DNA of 64,000 bases from Vicugna pacos (Eukaryota; Chordata; Mammalia; Artiodactyla; Camelidae): assembly GCF_048564905.1 (NCBI RefSeq), contig NC_133012.1:15161646-15225645 (forward strand), in the 5' to 3' direction. Positions 12,371 through 23,879 of this stretch are shown here, in pieces (positions within the stretch are counted from its first letter, which is position 1; every line of letters begins with the position of its first letter). The notes under the pieces are model-generated. The model saw nothing but the letters and a program-made list of their open reading frames with translations. It was not told the DNA's origin and searched no databases. A program made the position numbers and the translations under genes.

Positions 12371-12899
12371 AGTGCGGATAGTGAGGCTTTCCTACAACAG
12401 CGGGAATATGGACTACAGCATAACAGAGATAACAATTATACAAATTGTGGAGTACAGTGAATGTGCCTTATAAATGAAGACTCTGACACAGATGTGACTT
12501 GGGAAAGACTTCATTTCAATTAAGAATCATGAGAGAGGGATTTAGGCTCTTACCTTGTCAGATATGGTCTGAAACATCTTGAAGGTCAGTGTTGGACTAG
12601 GCAGCAAAGAACCCATAACATCGCTTCTTTTATTTAAAATAATGCCAGAATGGTAAGCCAGTGAAGTGTGTACCCTCTTCATCTAATAGACCAATCTGTA
12701 ATGTAAATTTTTGTGGCATTTAATAAGCTGAAAATATAATTGAAAGTTTAATTTCTAAAATGTATGCATTATTCTAAAATTGAAAATCAAGAAGTACAAA
12801 TTATTTTCATAAAACATGATTTTAGTAAGATGCTTTAATAAAATAAAAATCATGGTTAAACATCTCGTTTTTAAGGAGAGCTGAAGGAGAGCTTATTAC

Positions 12900-13490
12900 T
12901 AGCTGGCATTTTTTATCTGAAAAGTATGAATTATAAGAACATAAGGTGGAGAGGAAACTAAGATCCCAGGAATTTCTTGTGGTCGGCTTAGAAGGTGCAT
13001 TTTATTCTGTTAGTAACAGAAAGATAATTGCAGATATTTGGATAGAGAAGTCCTTTTTTTTTTTTTTTAAGATTTTCAATTTTAAAAGATTAATGTGACC
13101 CAGAATAGATCAGAACAGTAAAAATGTCTGTAGGCAGGGAACCCAGTTAGGAAGTTGTCACCCAGATGCAGGGGGAAGCAGAGACTGAATGGGTGAAAAA
13201 GGCTGGAAGGAGTGTGAATGGAAAGGAGATGTGGTTTTGAACAGTGTCACAGAGAAAAACAAAATACAGATCCCATTAGTAACCATGGGTGGGGTGACTG
13301 AAAGATAAGTAGGAAGGAAGGATGGTGCTGAGACATAGGAAAAGGGTAGTAATATGGAGATAGTTTGAAACTTTGAAAGGAAAACTGGTTTGTGGAGAAT
13401 GATAATAATTTTTTAGCAATGCTGCATCTGAAGCCAACTGTCCCACAGACAGTTGGAAATGAAAGGGTAGGACTCAAAGCAAGTGTTGAA
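12900..13490 (-). mobile_element. L2 LINE fragment, late ORF2, opposite orientation
   Basis: The plus strand reads like reversed L2: 'ttttattctgttagtaacag' (13000), 'ttttaaaagattaatgtgac' (13080) and 'cagggaacccagttaggaag' (13135), the last being the reverse of the L2 'ctaactggtctccctg' block. A T-run at 13054-13069 interrupts it. It lies head-to-head with the L2 piece at 11945-12370. Confidence 0.5.
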
Positions 13491-14894
13491 CAGGTAAGTT
13501 TGGAAAATGTATTTCTCTCTCTTTCTCTCTTTTTCATAGCTACAGAGATTTCAGTAGACACTGAGAGAGCTGGGGAAGGAGGCATGGGTTCCGTTGAGTT
13601 TTGGAGAATTATTTTATACCAAAATTTTGGAGTCTTCATTACAATTAGATTTGACTTGCTATTTCAAAATCACACATTTAAATGCCAATCCTACTTTTTA
13701 AAAAAGTACTTACATACTCCGTGGGAAAGAAGTAATTTTTTTTGAAATGTGAAAAAAAAAATGTGTCTTTATCTTCCATTGATGTTTATTCGCTCCCTTT
13801 CGAGTGCTGATATGATGACATGGACTAAAACAGGAGTCCGGAGTCCTGGACCCATCCTCCAGTTCCATCACTAACCTGCTAATGCAAACTCAGAAGCCAG
13901 GTAAGAGTCTAACCTTAAAGGCCTTCTTGCCGTCTCCTTCCTGAAATTATCTCGCCTTCAGCACTTGTTTTCAGGGAGGCATTTCCTCTGTGCATTGAAG
14001 CCACAGGGTCCCACCCCCTTCCCTTTTATTGTTCAGTTGGTCCCCTCACCTGACAAGGACAGGTTATCTCTCTTAAAAGCCTCTTATCTCTTCTTCATTT
14101 GTTCTTTAAATTAACCAAAATCCCCTTATCTGTTTTTATTTCTTTGTTTGTTGAAACTCCCGTGATTTCCTCTGTACAGGGTGAGGGCTAAGAGGACCCA
14201 GGTTTGCTCAAAGAGCTGGCTTAGCTGTGCCTACCAATTTGTATAACGAAGAGTATTTGGTTAAAACAGAAGGCATTTGTGTCCTCTGCTTCTAGCTTGT
14301 AAAGAGCACGGCTCTGTCATTTTGTCCCCATCATCTGTAAAACACTAACAAGAGTGCTTATGAATTTCACTTCCGTAACTGCTGAGAGAAATGTTATGGG
14401 AATTGATGGACACAAAACAGCAACTCCTTAAAGGGAAATACTACATCAGCTTACAGATAAATGTATGTATATGTATTTATATATAATACATTGATGCATA
14501 TATCATGTATTGTACATGTAATATAATATATGTATTTTATATGTATCCCTTACATATTTTATTTTAATTTGAGAATTTACTGCTTTTAAACTCTTAAAAA
14601 TATGAAGTACCCACTTATGCAGGTAGGTAGAAATCACAGATTCTTACAAAAATGTGCATTCTAGTCAATAAAAGCATTTTTATATGAGCAAGTAATCTGA
14701 CTGGAGAGCAGAGAGTAAATATACTGTATTACCAGATTGTTTCCAGATTTTCATCAAAATCTCCCCCTGAGACCTCTGCATTTAATGAGGTACCCATGTT
14801 TTCTCCTAATTAAAGAGATCACTCAAACAGGTACATTACTGACATTGAATAAGTATCAACCAGGATTATCCCAGGTAAACCAACCTCTTGTTGC
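13491..14894. other. Unassigned noncoding DNA with a short AT repeat
   Basis: Nothing genic recognised. Positions 14455-14560 are a TATG/TATA-rich low-complexity tract. Open frames here overlap each other on both strands, as expected of chance. Confidence 0.5.
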
Positions 14895-15319
14895 TCTTAG
14901 AGGCTATTTTGTGTCCTGCACCCACTCATCCTCACCCCCAAATCCATATGTTGAAGTTCTAACCCAGTATCTCAGAACATGGCTTTATTTGAAGATATAG
15001 TCCTCACGGGGTAATCAAGTTAAAATAAGGTCATTACGGCGGGTCCTAATCCAATATGACAGGTTGTCTTTATCAAAGGGGAAACTTGGAGACAGACACA
15101 CACACAGGGAGAACAGCATTTAATCGTGGCAATGGCCATCTCTAAGACAAGGAGCGAGAACTAGAACAGTTTCTTTCTCAATGTCCTCAGAAAGAGCTAC
15201 AGCTGCTAACACCTTGATTTTGAACTTTTAGCCTCTAGAACTGTGAGACAATAAATTTATGTTGTTTGAATCACCCAGCTTGTGGTACTTTCTTACGGCA
15301 GCCCTAGCGAACTAGTGCA
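14895..15319 (+). mobile_element. MLT1-type MaLR LTR, fossil
   Basis: Clear match to the MLT1 LTR: 'aaatccatatgttgaagttc' (14940), 'cctaatccaatatgacaggt' (15045), 'gcctctagaactgtgagaca' (15231), the polyadenylation signal in 'acaataaatttatgttgttt' (15248), and the end 'gcagccctagcgaactagtg' (15298) closing with CA at 15319. The 5' edge is blurred. No internal region is attached; it is broken and of eutherian age. Confidence 0.88.
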
Positions 15320-15639
15320 GTCACTGTACTAATAAACCTCTTTCTGTCACTGTTGTTAGTTCTACATGGGTTTTGATTATTTGCAACTGAAAGACCTTCT
15401 ACTTGACTTCAGAAGGCCAGTGTGAACAAGAAAATGAGGCACTGTCCGAACCATTTAGGACGTCAAAGTCAGGACAACAGGAGTTCTCCAGGGCTCTTGC
15501 AAGGAAAAGTGTGATATTTCAACTCTCTCTGTTCTTTCTTAAGAATCTATCAAGGGTGAAGAGAGTCTTAGCAACAGCAAGAATGCCCTCAGGGTATAAG
15601 ATCACGACCGTGAGAGACTATTATTGAGTGTGTAGTTAT

Positions 15640-16095
15640 TCCATTAGTCCCTCAGTCCTGGGACTTGTTTAGCCTCATGGTGGATCAAAAGGATTTCTCA
15701 CTCTTTCATTTTGGCCTCAGGCATATGACCTGATTTGGCTAATGGGATCTTAGTGGAAGTGATGCAAAGTGAGGTTGGAAATGTGTAAGAGCCATTGAAC
15801 TTGCCCTCTTGAACCTCAGCCATCACCCAAAATGAGCTTCTCTTGTGTAGTTCCTATTCGGCTGGACCATAGATTTATTACGCCCGGGGTAGATCTGAGC
15901 CCTACCTACAAAGAGACGCCAAGCCCACCTGCACTCACAGCCTGCAGTACAGCCAGCCAAGCCCAATCTACATCAGTCAGTCTGTGACCCGTCCACATGA
16001 AAAGAAGGAATAATAACTTATTTTTGTCATAAGGCATCGAATTTTGGGAGGGCTTTTTACACGGCATTATTGCGGCAATTGCTAAGTTACATACA
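15640..16095 (+). mobile_element. Second MaLR/ERVL-like LTR, fossil
   Basis: 'catatgacctgatttggcta' with 'atgggatcttag' (15722-15752) and the end 'gaattttgggagggcttttt' (16039), then 'gcggcaattgctaag', are the hallmarks of older MLT1/ERVL LTRs. Same orientation as the LTR 320 bp upstream but a different subfamily, so the two are separate insertions and not the two ends of one provirus. Confidence 0.6.
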
Positions 16096-18487
16096 GGACT
16101 GCGCTTTCTTGCAGATACTATCCACTGTGCTATGTGGTAACTAGTGTGCTAACCTTGGTGCACATCATGGGAGAACACACTCCTACCTTCAAGGAGTTTG
16201 GAAGAGAAGACAAAAGCCCATTTGAAAATTCGCAAATAACACAAAGTAGTATTTATCTCAGTACCAAGTAATACAGCATTAAACGGTGTAAATAGCATTA
16301 ACAGCATCACAACAAAGATCTTGGTCCCATCTGGGCTATGGATTACATAATCCATTGGGGCTTCTGTTCTTTCAACTGTAAAATTAGTGTTTTGAATTAG
16401 GTTGGTCCTGCAGTGACTCCCAGCTCAAAACATGCAGATCTTGTGCTTCCTTCGAGGACTGACTCAGACAGAATTAACCTCATGAAAGAAGAGCAGAATC
16501 ATGGAGAAAGATAATACCCAGTGCTGGACCTCAAAAATGGGTTGCATTTAGATAGGTTGGTGTATAAAAATCCAAAAATTATGTGAATAAAGGATCTGAG
16601 CATATATCAAGCAAGATCTCTATCAACAGAGAAATGAATTACAGGCCAAGGAATTATGTCACTATGTCCTGCCGTAGCTGCTGGATAAATGTCTCTGGCC
16701 AATGAAGCACCTGGATACACTTTTTCTCTAGGCAAGCTCTTATGTTATGAGACTTAAAAGTTATTCAGTGTTAAAGATCAGCATTTCTCCTGATGACTTT
16801 TCTATTCTAAGATCGTAAAGTCTGAAAACTCATAAACCACACTTTTAAAAATCACTCCAACCATCAATTTGTCCCCAAAGTAAAAGGCCTAAAATTAATT
16901 TTTGCCTCAGTGGCAAATCCACACAGCACAATCAGAAGCTATGTCTTTACACCTCACTGAATAGTCAATCAGTTTGCAAAAATCAATATGGATGGCCACA
17001 CATCCGCTTCACTCTCTTGACTCGTTAGAGGTGAAGACAACCATAATGAGATTATGAATTATACACACCAGAGCTCTTTGCTCACTATGTGATGGTACAG
17101 CCTTAGAATCCTAGAGCAGCAGCGGCATTCAAAAAAAAAAAAAAAAAAAGCTTGAATTTGACTACCTAGAAAAATGAGCATGTGTTCTTGTTGTAATTAG
17201 CCTCTGGAGATTAATTTAGGATAAAGGCTGCTTGCAAAATGTTTCAAAGTGTCCCAGGATTTTCCTGGAAGTTTCCTTTTGTGTGCTACTGTTGCCCAGT
17301 TGCAAACTCTCATTGGGAGAGCAGAATCTTCCCAAATGTCCAAACTTTGCAAGTGTCAGGAGAAGTCATGAGACGTGGGGAAGTCATTTGCTGGGGTCTT
17401 TGTGTTCACTCTTTAGTACATGCCTATGAAAAATACCTAAGTGAATAAAATAGTAACAATAACACAAATGTCAGAAAGCGTAAGTGATAGTTCCTTATTT
17501 CTCGTGATTCTATCATTTGATTTTAAAATTGTTCATTCATAATTTTAAAATCACCATGCATTTTGACTTTTCTCTCTAAGGTAGCCTTGTGCAGTTTTCT
17601 AAACTTAGTAGGCAAAGCTTTTGTGTAAATCTACCAAGAGAAACAGTTCCGTTTTTTTAGACTCAACCTGATGTTGGATCTTCCAAGAGGACTCACAGCA
17701 GCACTTACAAAGCACACTCTGCAGGGAAAGGGGTGTAGGTAAACATCTATAAACATATGTCTGTGCTCTTCTTTGAAATTACACTTTTAAAAGTTACTAC
17801 ACAGGAAGTCCCCATGGATGACTAATATTTAAATTGAATAAATATCCCACACACCATAGGAATCCTGAAGTAACAGCAGAGGAAAACAGCCAATTGACCT
17901 TTTCTACACTTCTGAGAAAGGCAACCAAAGACAATCATTAATCATTACGTGCTGAACAGTGGTGAATGATCATTTGTCTTTTTGCTTAACATAATGAGAG
18001 AATAAGAACTACTGTTAAGTTCCTTTTCATGTACAATGCCACATCTTGCAGATTTGACAAGAAAAGTGGTGGGGGGCGCTCTGTTGACTTACCGTATCAC
18101 CATGATCAAAAACAGCTAAAATGTAAGGTCTGAATAACTCATATGGATTTCTCCATAGGTTAATTACCCCCTTGATTCCGTATCTTCACTTTGCTCTATT
18201 TTTGATAAAGATCTAACTAAGTAGTATAATATTATCATTCCTGTAGTTTTAAGGATATGAGTAGGAGCAGATCATGGGGGAGACAGACTAAGAAATTAGG
18301 AATGGAAAGTCTGAGAAATCTGCAGACGTTAGAAGTCTGGGCAGGGATGTGCTTGAGAAACTAGGTAGGCATATATACGCAAGTAGACCCCAGGTGCCAG
18401 AAACAGCTTACACAGGAGATCAGAAATCACACTCGAAATCAGATACCACACTGAGATGTAAGCAGTGAGAGTGAAAACCAGTTAGAT
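16096..18487. other. Unassigned noncoding DNA
   Basis: No gene, and no recognised interspersed repeat except a lone poly(A) run at 17131-17149. The frames at 17232-17448 overlap in two phases and lack context. Confidence 0.5.
17131..17149. repeat. Poly(A) run, 19 bp
   Basis: Nineteen consecutive A. No recognisable retrotransposon body precedes it, so it is either a worn tail of an unrecognised insert or a simple repeat. Confidence 0.9.
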
Positions 18488-18650
18488 GGGCGCTTCTCAA
18501 ACTGGAATGTGCAGACATGTGCCTGGGACTCTTACTGAAATGCAGGTTCTGACTGAGGAGCTCTGGGGCGGGACCAGACATTGTAGGCTTCTAACAAGTT
18601 CCCAGGTCGTGCCAGTGCTGCTAGTCCACATGCCACACTTTGTCCGGAAT
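18488..18650 (+). mobile_element. MER5A nonautonomous hAT-Charlie DNA transposon
   Basis: Begins with the terminal repeat 'cgcttctcaaactggaatgt' (18491). The MER5A landmarks follow in order: 'tactgaaatgcaggttctga' (18534), 'ctggggcgggacc' (18563), 'ttctaacaagttcccaggtc' (18588), 'tgccagtgctgctagtccac' (18610) and the reverse terminal repeat 'cacactttg' (18635). Nearly full length, without coding capacity as is normal for the family. Confidence 0.92.
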
Positions 18651-18654
18651 TTAG

Positions 18655-19050
18655 TCTACCCAGAAAGAGGGATATCGGGAAGTGAGGACGCCGGACTAGA
18701 GGTTGTGAGATAAAAACTCCAGTCACAAAAAGCTAACACTGCTTTAGGCCTCAGCCAGGATGCGTTTATCCCTGCTTCTTGCCAACGCAGCCATCAGGAC
18801 CCGGGGCAGGGAGAGCCCAGGATCCACAGGCAGCAGGTGAGCCGGGAAAGGAAGGAAACCAGGCCGTAGGGGCCAACATAAGGGCAAGTGCCAATATCAC
18901 CCAATACAAACGGAAAATCAAACAATTGTATTTTGCTGACGCCCACATTCTGAATTTAATGGGGTCCCCGCACTTCAGCGTCTACTTCATATATGTTGTA
19001 GAAAAGGCTTTGAGTAACCTTCATTGACTTATTTAACTCAGAATAATTGC
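18655..19050. other. Locally GC-rich noncoding segment
   Basis: GC content and CpG frequency rise above the surroundings between about 18690 and 18860 (for example 'aggacgccggactagaggtt' and 'caggacccggggcagggaga'). A donor-like caggtgagc lies at 18834. An 82-codon frame through it starts at TTG, so I do not call an exon. Too short for a CpG island. Confidence 0.45.
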
Positions 19051-19054
19051 CAGT

Positions 19055-19235
19055 TTTGATTCTGAGCTAACGTTCATCAGCTGTGTGACACAAACCACGG
19101 TATTTAACTTCACTGGCTCTCAGATTCCTCACCCACAAAACAGGGGATAAGAATCCTAACCTCACAGAAGTATTATGACAACTCAGTGAAAAGAGGTAAA
19201 GGGCTTGAAGAGTGCCTGGCACAGAGGAAACCAGA
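19055..19235 (+). mobile_element. MIR SINE
   Basis: Good MIR order: 'cagctgtgtgacacaaacca' (19079), 'ttaacttcactggctctcag' (19103), 'attcctcacccacaaaacag' (19123), 'ggataagaatcctaacctca' (19145) and 'agagtgcctggcacagagga' (19209). Confidence 0.88.
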
Positions 19236-19827
19236 ATCGTGTGCAATTATAGCAAGACCTTGCTGTGGTATTTCTCCAGCCTCCTCGCTGGTAATGCAGG
19301 GTTAAAGTGGTATAGGACTGTGGTGATGTCTCTAAGAGGTACATTCTTACCAGAAACTTCTGGCCTGGCTCCAGCCTGGCTTGTCACACCCATGGACATG
19401 GGATATGACATCAAAGCATCAGTGTACCCGGCACTTTCTCTTCATGTTTCAAGGCTGTTTGAGGGGAAAAAAAATCTATTCCTACTCTCCTGTCATTATT
19501 TCTTTTCACCGTTTCCAATCTCAACTACTTATTTTTTCCCCTCAATTATTAATATATTTTCTGTAACTTTCTACATATTAGTGTCCTGTATTTGGAAGAT
19601 GTGAGTTAAAATCATTGACTATTTTATGAAAATGTGATTTAAGGAGACAGATTTAGGGCTGTGCATGCCAGTACCACTAATGTGTAGGTTCTTTCTACCA
19701 CTCCTTCATTTAGGCAATTACACACCAAATCTAAATTCTAATAATTCTTGAATCTGCCTCTTTCTTTCTTTTCAGATACCACCTACCTTCTGCTCTCTAT
19801 GGCTCTCCTGTTATGAGTTGTAGATAA

Positions 19828-19899
19828 ATACAGTTATATTTCATATATTTCTCATACATTTATATATGTATATACAGTTATATTTCATATATTTCTCAT
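19828..19899. repeat. 28-bp direct repeat with 44-bp period
   Basis: A 28-bp AT-rich unit starting 'atacagttatatttcatata' occurs identically at 19828-19855 and 19872-19899, separated by 16 bp of TATA-like sequence. This indicates a local slippage or duplication event. Confidence 0.93.
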
Positions 19900-21011
19900 T
19901 TCTAATCATTCCCTATTTCAGACTCCCCTGTGGCCCACCTCTTTATCAATCTTCTGAAAATCCTACTTTGTGTTAAGTTTCTATTCTCCTCAAGAACCCC
20001 TGTCTTCCTAAACCCTTTTGCCCCCATAACCTAACTTAGTTATTTGACCCATCTGTACCTTACCCATCTTTCAAAGCAATAAATTATGCAACACCCTGCT
20101 CACCTACCGTGCTGTCCTTAGTTGTCATTATCCTTTACTTTGTTTGCCATCTTTTCCATTTGCCTCTAATGACCATAAAGCACTCCCAAAGATATGCATG
20201 AAGTGCAGTCCATGAATTTGACTGGCAGTTGACTGGGGTACACACATTAAGAGAAGAAAAACAGAAAGGATCCCCAAATACATTTACCCATATCTTTTCC
20301 TCAAAATTATGATTTCAGCTGAAGATTTACACAAAAGTGACATATACCAACGGGTGTCATAGTTTAGAACAAAGTTCTTGTATTGGAAATGAATCTTGTG
20401 ACTGACATATTATCCATTGTTTGGCCACAGGTCAACGTAACTGAGCTGAACATGATTCCGACGCCCTGCCTGAGATCCCATTACTGGGCTACACGTGGGT
20501 ACATAAAGCTGTCGGACTGTTATTTTAGAAGACGTGCAAGGAAGAACATGATGATATGGGTCAACTGCTGCTAGGAATACAGCTTTATGGCATGATAGAG
20601 CTGTTTAATGGTCCATTGGTCGTTCTTCAAGACACCTGAGGTGTTTAAAGCTTTAGCCACCCAGGATGTATAAAAGACCAGCAGTCAAACTATGTAACTT
20701 TAAGTACTGACTTTGAAGTATTTTTTCAAATATCAAACCTGCATTTAATCATTATACTTTCAAAGTTCAGATACAGAGGAAAATGATAAAAATGGAAAAG
20801 GAATAGAAAAAATACTTCTCTATCACTCTTACATCAATAAAGAAGCATGATACATAATTTATACTCCTCTGAAATTAGTGACATTGTTTCTAATATGTGT
20901 TTTCTGTTGAATTGCCATGATTAGGAAATACAAGATTATTTGAAAGCAAGTCACTCTCATTATTAGTTTTTTAAAACTTAGTAACCAAAGACTTATTTCT
21001 CAGAAAAAATA

Positions 21012-21060
21012 CACATGGATGGATGGATGAATGCATAGATAGACAGATAGATAGATAGAT
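21012..21060. repeat. Compound (GGAT)n / (GATA)n microsatellite
   Basis: Three GGAT-type units lead into an imperfect GATA/GACA run ending 'agatagatagatagat'. Likely length-polymorphic. Confidence 0.9.
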
Positions 21061-22989
21061 CTTAAATCAGGCATTACCCATGTGTGACTAAGCGAACTTG
21101 ACATGATTGTCTCCCACTAACAAAGACACCATTAATGCTGTTAGGTTCTATGCCTGAGTCCTCAATTGCAGCCCAAATTCAAGTAGAAAAAGAAAAGGAT
21201 GAAGAAAGGGAAGGAGGACAATAAACAGAAGGAACAAAGAGAGAGAAAATAACATTTATCTATCATTCCTATGCCTCAGGCATGAGGCGTTGCATGCGTT
21301 TTCACATTTTGTGACAATCTATTTCCAACTGAAGTTTACAGGAGACTGTAAGAATAGCTCAACAATTTTAATTCCTATTTGGAGCATTCGTGTTTCAAAT
21401 TCAACCAGCTTCGGTCAATTTATTGGTTTATTCCCCACTGCATTCTGCTTAGTTTATGACAGATTAATCCACACTTGTTTTAAGCTAACGTGATAAGCGT
21501 TTTATGGAACTTTTCTGCCCATGCACCCTTTTTATGTCCAGGCTTCATAGGCAATACTTGGAGATTATGTTTGATATCTACATAATATCAAATAAAAAGT
21601 AATTCAAATTTTTTTCTGATTATAAAATCAGACATAAGTGTTTCTAGTTTAAAATACCACTGGGATAGTAGCCTTTGATATAAACTTTCCTACTTCTTAA
21701 CAAAGTTATCCTGAAGAAACTGAAGACAAAAAAAAAAAAAACCAAAACACTTCAGAATAATGCTAAAAACAAGAAACAAAAGTCATTACCAGAACACAGA
21801 CTATTTCTAACTTCAGACTGATAAAGTTGGATCAAAATTTCAAACAACAGTTGTGCACATCATACCATGAGAAAGAGTGAAACCTATTAACTGAAAAAGA
21901 GCTGAGTCTCTCGCAACTACACACTCTGTGGATCAAAAAATACCACGTCTCAACATCAACCAAGGAGCTGGGCATCTGGGCACAGCACGGGTGTGGGCTG
22001 GGGGCTCCCTGCATCCTCGCAGGAAGATCTCTAGGTGAAGGGAGAGGTGGGGCAAGGCCTGGTCCCAGGACATACTCACAGGAGTAGTTTTTCATACACA
22101 ACATTGAGGGTGTCAGAAAGAGAAGATCCCTTCACAGTCCAACAAAACTGGACAAAATAAAAACCTGCTAACACTGGGGATCGGACCGGGAATGACGCAT
22201 GGGAAAGCCGCTTCCTGTGTGCTCCCGTGGCATGCTTCATGCCATCGGTTACAGCTGCATCACCTGTTGTTGTGATACTTTGTTTAATGTATTTCTTCTG
22301 TGCTATCACCAAGACCAGTGCCTGATACATAGTAGGTTGCAAAAACATCTGTTCCAAGAAGGAATAAGTACCTCTACATAATTCTGAATTTACCTAAAGA
22401 GTTAAATTTCTACCAACCCTTATTCAGTAGATTCCCGAAGAGTACAGATCAGTCTAAACCTTCTTTACAATCACTTAAAAATGAAAAAAGAACTGTCCTC
22501 GGTCAAAACAGACGCTAGATTTCCCTGCTTAACTTTACAACCAAAAGCCAGATAAAATATGTGAAATAACAGTTTTTCAAGACAACTGGCCATGAGACAA
22601 CAGGTGCCAGTGTGATCTGGAAAAGAGAGGAGCTCTACATACACCACAACTTACTGCATGTGAGGAAGGAAGGGGGCCCGGCCAGAGCCCAGCGGACTAC
22701 CTGCTTTGAGAAGAGCAGCTGAGAGTCCAGCGGGACCAAGGCAGCTTGAGTTCTTGAGCCACAGTCCTCGGAAGAAAAGAGCAGCCTGGAGAGTCTGTTC
22801 TGAGTAGTCACAAGAACATGCATTTGAGGAAATTACCAAGACCAGGAATAAAACCCCAAAAAGAATTAGACGAAAGAGTATGTGGCCCTCCTACAGGCTT
22901 GAGGATGCTGCCTGTTCACAGTAACTAGAGGAATTTATGGCCTATGGGGCATTTGGTAAAGCACCCAGAAAAGTCTGTAGAATCTGTAG

Positions 22990-23876
22990 ATATTTAAAGA
23001 GCAGAGAATAAAATAGTATTATAAATAATTCTATTCCAATAAATTGAACAACTTAGATAAAATGGAAAAAATTCTTAAAAGTCACATACTGTATCAAAGG
23101 TCACTCCAGCAGAAATAGTCGACCAGAATAAGTCTATACCTACTAACACATATTTAAAACCCTTCACACAATGGAAATTTCATTCCCAGATAGGTTCCAT
23201 GGTGACTCCTACCAAACACTTAAGGAAACAATAACTGCATAAGGCTGCATACATATACGTCCTGTATAAAATGTCCTTGAAAACTGAAGAGGAAGAAACA
23301 CTTCTCAACTCATCTGATGAAGACAGCTTTATCCTGATACCAAAATCATACAAGGCATTACGAGAAATCTATAGATCAATCTTCCTCGTGAACTTAGGAG
23401 CAAAAATTCTTAGGAAATTTTAGCAAATAGACTCTAGCCATACATAAAAAGCATAATCTGTTATGACAAAGGTGGGGTTTTTCCAAAGAATACAAAATTT
23501 AATATTTGATAATCAATCAATATAATTCACCATATTAACAACTAAAAAAAGAAATATGATGTGATTGTCTGAATAGTGAGTTGCAGAAAAGTAGTAGATT
23601 CTCTTTATTTAAAATTCTAGAAAATGCAAACCAATCTATGTGACAGAGTCAGAATTGTGGTTTTCTGGAAACAGGGGTGAGGTGGGGGACGAGGCAAAAG
23701 GGACAGATTACAATGGGGCATATACTTTTGGTTGTGATGGAGATGTTCATTATCGTGATTGTATATACATGTCGAGCTTCCTCAAAATGTACACTTCAAA
23801 TATTTGCAGTTTATTTTATTTCAATGATATCTCACCAAAGCTTTTTTAAAAACAGAACAAAACAAAACAAAACAAC
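22990..23876 (+). mobile_element. L1M LINE with large internal deletion
   Basis: The left part (to about 23565) aligns to the start of the ORF2 reverse transcriptase region, for example 'agctttatcctgataccaaa' (23325). It then jumps directly to the 3' UTR at about 23600: 'tggttttctggaaacagggg' (23657), 'ggagatgttcattatcgtga' (23740) and 'atgtacacttcaaatatttg' (23787). Roughly 2 kb of consensus is missing between them. It ends in an AAC/AAAAC-rich tail (23850-23876). Heavily diverged. Confidence 0.78.
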
Positions 23877-23879
23877 CTG

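Larger units (their letters stand above)
19236..22985. other. Unassigned noncoding DNA with small repeats
   Basis: No gene recognised. Contains the 44-bp-period direct repeat at 19828-19899, a GGAT/GATA microsatellite at 21012-21060, an A-run at 21728-21741, and a possible worn L2 3' scrap near 22290-22350 ('ccagtgcctgatacatagta'). The patch at 21960-22080 is more GC-rich than its surroundings. Frames at 21832-22357 and 22635-22839 lie on the minus strand without recognisable domains. Confidence 0.5.

Noticed and set aside
13247-13745. Overlapping 130- and 117-codon frames on opposite strands
   Set aside because: The sequence is a purine-rich, worn reversed L2 plus flank. Low stop density follows from composition, and the minus frame is a Ser/Pro/Phe-rich shadow.
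22199-22381. L2 or MIR 3' end at 22290-22350
   Set aside because: Only about 30 bases ('ccagtgcctgatacatagta') resemble the L2/MIR tail. Too little to support a separate feature.
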